Assembly (NCBI GenBank): GCA_016935835.1
Contig: JAFGQE010000018.1
Span: 1 to 52,530, forward strand
DNA: 52,530 nucleotides
Origin: Clostridia bacterium
GTDB lineage: Bacteria > Bacillota > Clostridia > DUPQ01
Direction: 5' to 3'
Shown here: in pieces, positions 24,448 to 32,473 of the stretch
How positions within the stretch are numbered: the first letter of the stretch is position 1
Layout: every line of letters begins with the position of its first letter
Notes under the pieces: generated by a model
What the model saw: the letters and a program-made list of their open reading frames with translations, nothing else
What the model was told of the DNA's origin: nothing
The model's database searches: none
Program-made: the position numbers and the translations under genes

Positions 24448-25838
24448 AGAAAACCCTTTTCAGGCAGCTTATTGCATATATGCTTATTTTCGGCATTGCC
24501 CTGGGTGTCTTGTCCTATCTGGTCATTGAATTTTATTTCGATGATTATTACTATGCCAGGCAGGAACGGTCCCTTATAAACAGCGCCGATTATCTCATAC
24601 GGACATATGATTTGGGCGGACTGGCGGCTCTTTTGGATATCCTTGACGAGTACAGCGCCGAAAAGGGTCTTTCCGTTCATTTTCTTGACGCCGGGACACA
24701 AACCGTATACGGCTCTTTTCTTCAGGGAGCGGGAAGACAAAACATCTCGGCATTGTTTAACGCAAGCAACATAGGCAAAATATTTATTTCATCCACTACA
24801 GGGCAAGGCTCTCCGAACAACTGGATTTCCTACCTTGCAGCGGCGGACGACGGGGGCTTGCTCTTAACGAGGATTTCCTATTCCAGCATGGACGCGGTTG
24901 TGTCAATCGTCCGAACCTTCTTTTTGCTTTTTGGCATATCACTGGCTGTTCTGTTCATCCTGTTCGCCTTTTTCTTTTCCCGGAGCATGTCCCGGCCTTT
25001 GAAAGAGCTGAATTCCATCGCCGCACAGATGGGCCATCTGGATTTCTCATTGAAATATACCGGAAACCGTGAAGATGAAATAGGCGAGCTTGGGACTACG
25101 CTCAATATGCTTACGGCAAAGCTTGAGAATACGATTAACCAGCTAAAAAGCGAGCTCACAAAGGAAAAGAGCCTCGAAAAAATGAGAACACAGTTCACTG
25201 CCCAGGTGTCGCATGAGCTGCAGACGCCATTGTCGGTCATCAAGGGATATTCCGAGGCTTTGATTGACAACCTTTATTCAAAGGGCGAAACAGCGGCGGT
25301 TTACGAAATACTGCTGAATGAAGCGCAAAAGATAAGCGACATGGTCGATGACCTCCTTGACCTGTCACAGATGGAATCCGGTGTATTCATAGCCCGCAAG
25401 GAGTCTTTTTCCATATATTCCCTTATGAAAAAAATATTTGACAGATACAGTTTGCTGAGCAGGGAGGAAAACTTTACCATTGAATTCAAAAGCGACTATC
25501 CCGAGGGGAAAATGTTTTTTGGAGACCCGTTGAGAATTGAGCAGGCGGTCCGAAACATTCTTTCCAACGCAATCAAGCACACAAAATCCGGCGGCCGGAT
25601 AATGATGGAGCTTGTCCTGAAAGATGGAACAACAAGTATAACCGTATCAAACCAGGGCGAGAAGATTGCGGATGATGACATGAATCATATTTTCGACAGT
25701 TATTATCAGGGAAAGAACCACCGGGGAGGAACGGGTCTTGGTCTATCCATTACCAGGCACATTATAAACCTGCACGGAGGAACTGTCAGTGCAAGCAATA
25801 CAAATGACGGGGTGGAGCTTGAAATTTCGCTCCCATGA
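24444..25838 (+). CDS. membrane sensor histidine kinase (HAMP type), partner of the OmpR-type regulator
   Basis: A 464-residue kinase with transmembrane helices at about 9-30 and 151-175 enclosing a 120-residue extracytoplasmic sensor domain without recognised family. A HAMP domain follows (176-228, 'RPLKELNSIAAQMGHLDFSL'), then HisKA with 'QVSHELQTPLSVIKGYSEAL' (His257) and an HATPase domain with 'NAIKHTKSGG', 'VSNQGEKI' and 'GGTGLGLSITRHI'. It overlaps the regulator by 4 bases, so the pair is coupled. The intergenic region to the polyferredoxin gene carries the second operator. The signal is unknown; it may be redox- or envelope-related, given the neighbours. Confidence 0.92.
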   Translation: MKKTLFRQLIAYMLIFGIALGVLSYLVIEFYFDDYYYARQERSLINSADYLIRTYDLGGLAALLDILDEYSAEKGLSVHFLDAGTQTVYGSFLQGAGRQNISALFNASNIGKIFISSTTGQGSPNNWISYLAAADDGGLLLTRISYSSMDAVVSIVRTFFLLFGISLAVLFILFAFFFSRSMSRPLKELNSIAAQMGHLDFSLKYTGNREDEIGELGTTLNMLTAKLENTINQLKSELTKEKSLEKMRTQFTAQVSHELQTPLSVIKGYSEALIDNLYSKGETAAVYEILLNEAQKISDMVDDLLDLSQMESGVFIARKESFSIYSLMKKIFDRYSLLSREENFTIEFKSDYPEGKMFFGDPLRIEQAVRNILSNAIKHTKSGGRIMMELVLKDGTTSITVSNQGEKIADDDMNHIFDSYYQGKNHRGGTGLGLSITRHIINLHGGTVSASNTNDGVELEISLP

Positions 25839-25874
25839 CCGCACGAAACCTGACACAGGTAATCTTTTTGAGTT

Positions 25875-25891
25875 TGACACACAAATGACAG
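25875..25891 (+). promoter_or_regulatory. direct-repeat operator upstream of the polyferredoxin gene (site 2)
   Basis: TGACACACAAATGACAG matches site 1 at 14 of 17 positions, with the same 11-base half-site spacing. TATACT (25902-25907) begins 10 bases after it, and the ATG is 52 bases downstream. A further isolated TGACACA lies at 25851, 24 bases upstream. Confidence 0.68.
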
Positions 25892-25943
25892 GTTTCAAAA
25901 ATATACTGTCCGTAATTCTTTTTAGGAAAGCGAGAGCCCTCAT

Positions 25944-26825
25944 ATGAGAAACAAAAGCAGATGGTACCGTTATTCGATGCAGATATTCTTTTTCGTATTC
26001 ATCGGCATGATTGCAATAAACCATATTTTCGCGGAATCAGGGACAATTCTTTTTTCCTTCATTCCAAATGTTTCGCTGCATGCCGTCTGTCCGTTCGGCG
26101 GCATAGAGAGCATCATCAGCCTGGTAACCGCAGGAACCCTGGTTCCAAAGCTCCAGGCTTCGACTCTTGTTGTTTCAGCCCTGGTCCTGGTGCTTACACT
26201 TGTCTTTGGCGCTGTCTTTTGTTCATTCATCTGTCCGCTTGGCACCATCCAGGAATGGTTCGGTAAAATCGGAAGGAAAATTTTCAAAAAGAGATACAAC
26301 AGGTTCATACCGGCCCGTCTTCATAATGTACTGCGGCATTTCAGGTATGTATCGCTGGCCGCCACGATATTGCTGACTTACAATGCGGCAAAACTTGTAT
26401 TCCTTGAAGTCGATCCATATTATGCGATGTACCATTTCTTCACGGATGAAGCCACGATAGGCGGACTCATTGTTCTCGGAGCAACCCTTGTCGGTTCCTT
26501 GTTCGTTGAACGTCCGTGGTGCAAATATGCATGCCCCTATGGTGCGGCGCTTGGGCTTCTGGGCAAAATCAGCATATTCAAGATAAAGAGGAAGGCGGCG
26601 GCCTGCAACAGCTGCACTCTTTGCGACCGGCAGTGTCCGATGAACATTGAGATATCAGGCATGAAGACAATCGGGCACTCACATTGCATCCGGTGCATGG
26701 ATTGCATCGATGATACATCATGCCGCAGGAATGCGCTTGTCTATACCGCCCGAAAGATACAAGAAACCGTCCCGGCCGAAGATCAAACCCGGACAGCGAC
26801 GCCCGCGGAAGGAGGAATGTCATGA
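25944..26825 (+). CDS. membrane 4Fe-4S polyferredoxin (NapH/NosR/CcoG-like)
   Basis: A 293-residue integral membrane electron-transfer protein. Transmembrane helices lie near 11-30, 73-97, 134-156 and 171-190. The cysteine-proline motifs expected in this family are present: CPFGG (49-53), CxxxCPLG (93-100) and CKYACPYG (193-200). Two cytoplasmic ferredoxin clusters follow: Cys221/224/227/231 with the usual CxxCxxCxxxCP, and Cys248/251/254/260 with an enlarged last spacing and no Pro. Relatives pass electrons between quinols and periplasmic or cytoplasmic partners. The start is ATG 25944 with GAGAG upstream. The stop overlaps the next gene, and its operator matches the one at 23129, placing it in the regulon of the adjacent two-component system. 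Partner and substrate are unknown. Confidence 0.87.
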   Translation: MRNKSRWYRYSMQIFFFVFIGMIAINHIFAESGTILFSFIPNVSLHAVCPFGGIESIISLVTAGTLVPKLQASTLVVSALVLVLTLVFGAVFCSFICPLGTIQEWFGKIGRKIFKKRYNRFIPARLHNVLRHFRYVSLAATILLTYNAAKLVFLEVDPYYAMYHFFTDEATIGGLIVLGATLVGSLFVERPWCKYACPYGAALGLLGKISIFKIKRKAAACNSCTLCDRQCPMNIEISGMKTIGHSHCIRCMDCIDDTSCRRNALVYTARKIQETVPAEDQTRTATPAEGGMS

Positions 26826-27172
26826 AATTGCCAAGGATTATTATAGCAATATCAATTATTGTTGTCTTGTTCGGCGGCATTGCCGCAAGCAAAGCCCTCG
26901 GTGTGTGGGCGACCTCCGCAAGCAGGAATATTTCCGGCGGGCAGGGGAACCAAAATGAAGCTTCTTCCGGTGAGGAACACGATTCACTTGAGATTTCAGG
27001 AAGCACCACAATAGGGCAGGCCCTGGAAATGGGTGTTCCCGAGGAAGTGCTGATCCAATATTTCGGAGACATCGGCGACAGGAATGCCGTAATCAAGGAT
27101 CTTTCGGCAAAATACGGTCTTTCATTTGGAAAAGTCAAGAGCGCCTTGAACATTTATATAGATTCCGAATAG
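26822..27172 (+). CDS. small membrane-anchored protein with two helical repeats, polyferredoxin partner
   Basis: A 116-residue protein with an uncleaved N-terminal anchor or signal (residues 5-24), an acidic Ser/Asn-rich linker (35-56) and a folded C-terminal part. That part has two similar helix-turn-helix-like segments: 'TIGQALEMGVPEEVLIQYFG' (63-82) and 'VIKDLSAKYGLSFGKVKSAL' (90-109). Similar small domains are known to me beside 4Fe-4S membrane proteins in anaerobes, without an assigned role. It starts within the polyferredoxin stop codon (ATGA overlap), so the two products are made together and probably interact. The location of the domain is likely extracytoplasmic. Confidence 0.75.
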   Translation: MKLPRIIIAISIIVVLFGGIAASKALGVWATSASRNISGGQGNQNEASSGEEHDSLEISGSTTIGQALEMGVPEEVLIQYFGDIGDRNAVIKDLSAKYGLSFGKVKSALNIYIDSE

Positions 27173-27190
27173 TTGTCTCTTTTTTCACTA

Positions 27191-27229
27191 AAAGGCAACA
27201 CTGCCCCTGATTGGGAAGTGTTGCTTTTT
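27191..27229 (+). terminator. rho-independent terminator of the polyferredoxin operon
   Basis: AAAGGCAACACT (27191-27202) pairs with AGTGTTGCTTTT (27217-27228) around a loop; the T-run ends the stem. It separates this operon from the polyamine operon. Confidence 0.85.
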
Positions 27230-27308
27230 CATATGTGTTATGATATGTTTTGTTTTGCGGACAGGTCCGTAAATCAGTTTTATCCGCATGTGTGTGAAAG
27301 GAAATACC

Positions 27309-29228
27309 ATGAACAAAGTTGAGTTGCTTGGAAGATGGACAAAAGAAAATTCCGAAGAACTTTATGGCATAAAGAACTGGGGAAGCGGATATTTTTCCAT
27401 ATCTGACAAGGGGGAGATTATCGTAACTCCTAATAACGGCAGGTCGGCTTCCGGTGTAAGCCTGATGGACATCATCTCAGGTGTTAAGGACCGTGGATTT
27501 GACATGCCTGTTCTTCTGCGGTTTGAAAATATACTCGATTCCCAGATATCCTTTCTTAACAATTCATTCAACAATGCCATTAAAACACTTGGATACAAAG
27601 GAACATACCGCGGCGTTTATCCCGTCAAGGTAAACCAGCAGCAACAGGTCCTGGAGGAAATGACAAAATTCGGGCAGCGTTACCACCACGGGCTTGAGGT
27701 TGGAAGCAAGGCTGAGCTTATTGCCGCCCTTTCCCTTATGACCGACAGGGAGGCCTGCCTGATATGCAATGGGTACAAAGACGAGGAGTTCATAGACCTG
27801 GGGCTTTATGCCGTCAAGATGGGCCTGAAGTGCTTTTTTGTAATAGAGATTCCCGGGGAGCTTGATACTATCTTGAACCGGGCGGAGATCCTTGGCGTCA
27901 AGCCCAATATCGGCGTCAGGATCAAGGTTGCATCAAAAGCGGGGGGATACTGGGCTGAATCAGGGGGAGACCGCAGTGTTTTCGGCCTCAATATGTCTCA
28001 GGTAATCGGAATTGTTGATACGCTTAAAGAAAAGGACATGCTCGGTTGCCTTAAGCTTCTTCATTATCACCTTGGGTCCCAGATACCAAACATACGCGAT
28101 ATCCGGTCCGCCGTGCTGGAAGCCGCAAGGGTTTATTCGGAACTTATCAAAGAAGGCGCCGCGATGGGGTATCTTGACCTGGGCGGAGGCCTGGCGGTCG
28201 ATTATGATGGTTCCAGCACCAATTTTTCGAGCAGCCGCAATTATTCCGTGGAGGAATACTGCGCCGATGTGGTCGAAGCAGTCATGAACGTAATGGACGC
28301 CGACGGGCTTCCCCATCCTATAATAGTGACCGAATCCGGCCGCGCCCTTGTCGCCTATTATTCCGTTTTGCTCTTCAATGTTCTGGATGTTGCCCGGTTT
28401 GAGGTGTTTGATGTCCCGGATACGCTCCCGGACAATGCCCCGGAGGCAACCGCCAATCTCTTCGAGGTAAGCAAAAGCCTTGGAATAAAGAACATACAGG
28501 AATGCTACAATGACGCACTTTATTATCGCGACCAGATACGGGAGATGTTCAAGCATGGCAACATAAGCCTTCGCGAACGTTCGGTCTCGGAAAAAATATT
28601 CTGGAATATTATCAGCAGAATAGCAAGGGAAAAGAAAAAGATGAAGTTCGTTCCGCCGGAACTCGAAAACATCGAAAGCGCCATTGCCGATATTTATTAT
28701 TGTAATTTTTCCGTTTTTCAATCAATTCCCGACAGCTGGGCGATTGACCAGCTGTTTCCCATTATGCCGGTTCACCGGCTTTTGGAAATTCCATCCAGAA
28801 ACGCCGTGATAGCTGACATAACATGCGATTGCGACGGCAAGATTGACAACTTCATCGATCTCCATGATGTCAGCAAGACCCTTCCCCTTCATCTCCTTAA
28901 TAACGACGAGGACTACTATATCGGGGTTTTCCTTGTCGGCGCCTATCAGGAAACGCTTGGGGACCTTCATAATCTTTTCGGTGATACGAATGTCGTAAGC
29001 ATACGGATAAATGACGACGGCGGATTTGACTTTGTCCGGGAAATTTACGGCGACAGCGTCGCGGATGTTCTTTCATATGTGGAATACGACACCAAGGATA
29101 TGAAAACCGGCTTCCGGACCATTGCCGAGGAAGCTGTGAAGGAGGGCCGTATTACAGCCTCCGAGCGGAGGGAAATAGTTTCATCGTTTGACAACGGCCT
29201 CCGCGGATATACATATTACGAACGATAA
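27309..29228 (+). CDS. speA: biosynthetic arginine decarboxylase (alanine racemase fold)
   Basis: A 639-residue PLP enzyme converting arginine to agmatine, with the standard length of large SpeA proteins. The PLP lysine is Lys107 in 'VYPVKVNQQ'. Further hallmarks are 'GLEVGSKAEL', 'LHYHLGSQIPNI', the glycine-rich 'YLDLGGGLAVDYDGS', 'TESGRALVA' and the C-terminal 'ITCDCDGKI' with the active-site Cys-Asp. ATG 27309 is preferred (AAAGGA upstream) over a frame extension to 27288. It heads a four-gene spermidine operon. This fold-III enzyme is commonest in Proteobacteria and plants, whereas many Firmicutes use an aspartate-aminotransferase-fold enzyme instead, so it is slightly unusual here. Confidence 0.95.
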   Translation: MNKVELLGRWTKENSEELYGIKNWGSGYFSISDKGEIIVTPNNGRSASGVSLMDIISGVKDRGFDMPVLLRFENILDSQISFLNNSFNNAIKTLGYKGTYRGVYPVKVNQQQQVLEEMTKFGQRYHHGLEVGSKAELIAALSLMTDREACLICNGYKDEEFIDLGLYAVKMGLKCFFVIEIPGELDTILNRAEILGVKPNIGVRIKVASKAGGYWAESGGDRSVFGLNMSQVIGIVDTLKEKDMLGCLKLLHYHLGSQIPNIRDIRSAVLEAARVYSELIKEGAAMGYLDLGGGLAVDYDGSSTNFSSSRNYSVEEYCADVVEAVMNVMDADGLPHPIIVTESGRALVAYYSVLLFNVLDVARFEVFDVPDTLPDNAPEATANLFEVSKSLGIKNIQECYNDALYYRDQIREMFKHGNISLRERSVSEKIFWNIISRIAREKKKMKFVPPELENIESAIADIYYCNFSVFQSIPDSWAIDQLFPIMPVHRLLEIPSRNAVIADITCDCDGKIDNFIDLHDVSKTLPLHLLNNDEDYYIGVFLVGAYQETLGDLHNLFGDTNVVSIRINDDGGFDFVREIYGDSVADVLSYVEYDTKDMKTGFRTIAEEAVKEGRITASERREIVSSFDNGLRGYTYYER

Positions 29229-29272
29229 GTGCTAGAATAATATTGGACCCGGAAATTTTTAGGAGTTTTCTT

Positions 29273-30121
29273 ATGATAAAAGACAACAAGCCTCATATTC
29301 ACGAGGGCATATTCTCATCCTACGCCGACAGCAGAATCGTTGTCTTCGGCATACCCTATGACGGAACGGCGTCATACAGGCCCGGAACACGTTTCGGGCC
29401 GCAGTCGATTCGCCAGGAACTCGGCGGCATTGAAACATACAGCCCTTATCAGGACATGAACCTTGCCAATCACCGGATAAGCGACATGGGCGATATGCCC
29501 CTGCATTTCGGAAACATCGCGGCGGTTCTTGAAGAAATGAAAAGGGAAACAGCTGAATTTTTAAAAGACGGCAAGAAAACCGTTGTCCTCGGGGGAGAAC
29601 ACCTGATAAGCCTTCCCGTCATCGATGCTTATATAGAGGCTTACCCCGGTCTTTCTGTCGTTCATCTTGATGCGCATGCGGATCTGCGGGATGAGTATCT
29701 AGGCGAAAAGCTGTCGCATGCAACTGTAATGAGAAGGGTCTTTGAAAAGCTTGAGGGTGAAATGTGGCAGTTCGGCATAAGGTCCGGAGCCAAGGATGAA
29801 TTTGCATTTGCCGATGCAAACACCCGCATGACTAAATTTGACCTGTCGGGAATTGATGCCGTAAGGGATACGGCGGGAGATTCTCCAATATATCTTTCGA
29901 TTGACATCGATGTGCTCGACCCCTCGATTCTCCCCGGCACGGGAACACCCGAGGCAGGCGGGATAACTTTCAAGGAATTGATTTCCGGGCTTCTCACATT
30001 GAAAGGTTTGAATATAGTCGGCGCCGACATAGTGGAACTGTCTCCGCATTACGACCAGAGCGGCGTCTCAACTTCAGTGGCCTGCAAGGTTTTGCGGGAA
30101 GTGCTGCTGCTGTTGGCTTGA
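29273..30121 (+). CDS. speB: agmatinase (ureohydrolase)
   Basis: A 282-residue Mn-dependent ureohydrolase that splits agmatine into putrescine and urea. The metal motifs are 'VVLGGEHLIS', 'VVHLDAHADLRDEY' and 'YLSIDIDVLDPS', and 'GTGTPEAGGI' follows as in agmatinases. AGGAG at 29261-29265 selects ATG 29273 over a TTG ten codons earlier. It lies 44 bases after speA and 19 bases before the carboxyspermidine dehydrogenase gene. The order on the chromosome follows the order of the reactions. Confidence 0.94.
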   Translation: MIKDNKPHIHEGIFSSYADSRIVVFGIPYDGTASYRPGTRFGPQSIRQELGGIETYSPYQDMNLANHRISDMGDMPLHFGNIAAVLEEMKRETAEFLKDGKKTVVLGGEHLISLPVIDAYIEAYPGLSVVHLDAHADLRDEYLGEKLSHATVMRRVFEKLEGEMWQFGIRSGAKDEFAFADANTRMTKFDLSGIDAVRDTAGDSPIYLSIDIDVLDPSILPGTGTPEAGGITFKELISGLLTLKGLNIVGADIVELSPHYDQSGVSTSVACKVLREVLLLLA

Positions 30122-30140
30122 ATTTTTGGAGGTGTATTAA

Positions 30141-31340
30141 TTGAGTAAGGCTTTGATAATAGGAGCTGGCGGCGTTTCCAATGTGGTTGTTCACAAATGT
30201 TGCCAGAATCCGGATGTTTTTGAGGAAATCTGCATTGCCAGCCGTACAAAGGCAAAGTGCGACGCAATGAAAGAAAAACTGGACGACGGCAGGACGATCA
30301 TACAAACCGCCCGCCTTGATGCGGACAATACGGACGAAGTCATTTCGCTTATCAAGTCGTTCAAACCCGATATCGTTATAAACGTAGCCCTCCCATATCA
30401 GGACCTTGCGATAATGGATGCCTGCCTTGCCACCGGGGTTCATTACCTTGACACTGCGAACTATGAGCCTCCCGATGTTCCGAGGTTTGAATACAAATGG
30501 CAGTGGGCATACCGCGAACGCTTTGAAAAGGCCGGGATAACGGCTTTGCTGGGAAGCGGTTTCGACCCCGGTGTCACAGGTGTTTTCTGCGCCTACGCCC
30601 AAAAACATTACTTTGATGAAATACATTCGGTGGATATCCTGGACGCCAACGCAGGGGACCACGGCTACCATTTTGCCACCAATTTCAATCCCGAGATCAA
30701 TATACGAGAGATCACCGCCAACGGCAGGTACTGGGAAGACGGGAAATGGATGGAAACCCCGCCTCTTTCAATCAAAAGGGAATATGACTTTCCGCAAATC
30801 GGACCAAAGGACATCTATCTTTTGTATCATGAGGAACTGGAGTCCCTTGCCGCCAATATAAAGGGCTTGAAGCGAATTCGTTTCTGGATGACTTTCTCTG
30901 AGAAATATCTTACCCACCTGAGGGTTCTTGAAAATGTCGGAATGACGTCAATCGAACCGATATTATTCGAGGGCAAAAAAATCCAGCCCCTGCAATTTTT
31001 GAAGGCTGTTCTTCCCGATCCGGCCTCCCTGGGGCCCCGGACAAAGGGAAAGACCAACATAGGCTGCGTAATAAAGGGCATCAAGGACGGGCGGCCGAAG
31101 TCTTATTATGTGTACAATGTATGCGTTCATGAAAGCGCCTATGCCGAGGTCGGCTCCCAGGCTATATCCTACACCACAGGCGTCCCCGCGGTTATCGGGG
31201 CGATGATGATACTAAAGGGATTGTGGAACAAGCCCGGCGTATATAACGTCGAGGAATTCGACCCTGACCCTTTCATGGAGGAACTCAACCGGCAGGGTCT
31301 GCCCTGGCATGAGGATTTCAATCCCGTGCATCTGGATTAG
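30141..31340 (+). CDS. carboxynorspermidine/carboxyspermidine dehydrogenase (saccharopine dehydrogenase family)
   Basis: A 399-residue reductase. The N-terminal Rossmann motif 'ALIIGAGGVSNVVVHKC' and 'IASRTKAKC' match the CASDH branch of the saccharopine dehydrogenase family. Other family stretches are 'LDTANYEPPD', 'LLGSGFDPGVTGVF' and 'DANAGDHGYHFATNFNPEI' (read in parts). It condenses putrescine with aspartate semialdehyde and reduces the imine with NADPH to carboxyspermidine. The TTG start at 30141 is supported by GGAGGTG 6-7 bases upstream. It lies 8 bases before nspC, the next step in the pathway, which supports the assignment over lysine metabolism. Confidence 0.92.
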   Translation: MSKALIIGAGGVSNVVVHKCCQNPDVFEEICIASRTKAKCDAMKEKLDDGRTIIQTARLDADNTDEVISLIKSFKPDIVINVALPYQDLAIMDACLATGVHYLDTANYEPPDVPRFEYKWQWAYRERFEKAGITALLGSGFDPGVTGVFCAYAQKHYFDEIHSVDILDANAGDHGYHFATNFNPEINIREITANGRYWEDGKWMETPPLSIKREYDFPQIGPKDIYLLYHEELESLAANIKGLKRIRFWMTFSEKYLTHLRVLENVGMTSIEPILFEGKKIQPLQFLKAVLPDPASLGPRTKGKTNIGCVIKGIKDGRPKSYYVYNVCVHESAYAEVGSQAISYTTGVPAVIGAMMILKGLWNKPGVYNVEEFDPDPFMEELNRQGLPWHEDFNPVHLD

Positions 31341-31348
31341 GACGAATT

Positions 31349-32473
31349 ATGAATTTTGATATAACTGAAATACATACTCCTTCATATATTGTCGATAAAC
31401 GGCTGCTGGAAAATAACCTTGAGGTTCTGAACTATGTGCAGAAAGAAGCCGGGTGCAAAATCCTGGCCGCCTTGAAAGGTTTTTCCATGTACTCATTCTT
31501 TCCTCTGATCGGGGAATATCTTTTTGGTATTACATCAAGCTCTCTGAATGAAGCAAGGCTTGGTTTTGAGGAAATGGGAAAAGAAGTCCATATATATTCA
31601 CCTGCTTTCATCGCCGCTGAGTTTGATGAACTACTTAAATATTGCGATCATTTTGTATTCAATTCCTTTTCACAATACCGTCAGTTCGGCAAAAGGGCAA
31701 AAAGCCTGGGCAAGGAATGCGGGATAAGGATCAATCCCGAGTATTCCGAGATAATGACCGACATGTATAATCCATGCTTTGCCTATTCCCGGCTGGGCGT
31801 CACGCTTGATAATTTTGAGGAAGACAGCCTTTTAGGAATAGACGGCCTTCATTTCCACACTATGTGCGAACAAAATTCAGACACGCTTGAAAGGACCATT
31901 GAGGTAATAGAGGATAAGTTCGGCCGTTTCCTTCACGGGATGAAGTGGTTGAACTTCGGGGGCGGCCACCATATAACCCGGAAAGATTATGACGTCGAAA
32001 GACTTATAAGGATAATCAGACGGATAAAATCCAAATATTCCGTCGAAGTCTATCTCGAGCCCGGGGAAGCAATTGCCCTGAACACGGGGTTTTTGGTTGC
32101 CAGCGTTGTTGACATAGTAAAAAACGGCATGGCAATAGCTATCCTCGACACATCCGCGGCATGTCATATGCCGGATGTAATAGAGATGCCATACCGCCCC
32201 GAAATCATCGGGGCAGGAAAACCCGGCGAATTCGCCTATACTTATCGGCTTGGAGGACTGACTTGCCTGGCGGGCGATGTGATTGGAGACTATTCATTTC
32301 CGGAGGCCCTGAAGCCGGGCGACAAGCTGGTATTTACAGACATGGCGCATTATACCATGGTGAAGAACAACACTTTCAACGGTGTTAACCTTCCTTCCAT
32401 CGCAATCGCCGATGACGACGGTATAACTTTTATCAAGCGTTTCGGATATGAAGATTATAAAAGAAGGCTGTAA
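31349..32473 (+). CDS. nspC: carboxynorspermidine/carboxyspermidine decarboxylase
   Basis: A 374-residue fold-III PLP decarboxylase that yields spermidine (or norspermidine). The PLP lysine is in 'ILAALKGFSMYSFF', a characteristic NspC sequence. 'GLHFHTMCEQNSDTL', 'WLNFGGGHHITR' and 'YLEPGEAIALNTGF' are further matches, and 'GGLTCLAGDVIGDY' carries the C-terminal active-site Cys-x-x-Asp arrangement. Together with speA, speB and the dehydrogenase it completes spermidine synthesis without S-adenosylmethionine decarboxylase. The stop and the next gene's ATG share a base (TAATG). Confidence 0.95.
   Translation: MNFDITEIHTPSYIVDKRLLENNLEVLNYVQKEAGCKILAALKGFSMYSFFPLIGEYLFGITSSSLNEARLGFEEMGKEVHIYSPAFIAAEFDELLKYCDHFVFNSFSQYRQFGKRAKSLGKECGIRINPEYSEIMTDMYNPCFAYSRLGVTLDNFEEDSLLGIDGLHFHTMCEQNSDTLERTIEVIEDKFGRFLHGMKWLNFGGGHHITRKDYDVERLIRIIRRIKSKYSVEVYLEPGEAIALNTGFLVASVVDIVKNGMAIAILDTSAACHMPDVIEMPYRPEIIGAGKPGEFAYTYRLGGLTCLAGDVIGDYSFPEALKPGDKLVFTDMAHYTMVKNNTFNGVNLPSIAIADDDGITFIKRFGYEDYKRRL

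Noticed and set aside
27960-28721. Minus-strand open frame inside speA
   Set aside because: Antisense shadow of an unmistakable arginine decarboxylase.
30141-31340. Saccharopine dehydrogenase (lysine metabolism) for the gene after speB
   Set aside because: The family is right, but its position between agmatinase and nspC and its N-terminal motif point to carboxyspermidine dehydrogenase.
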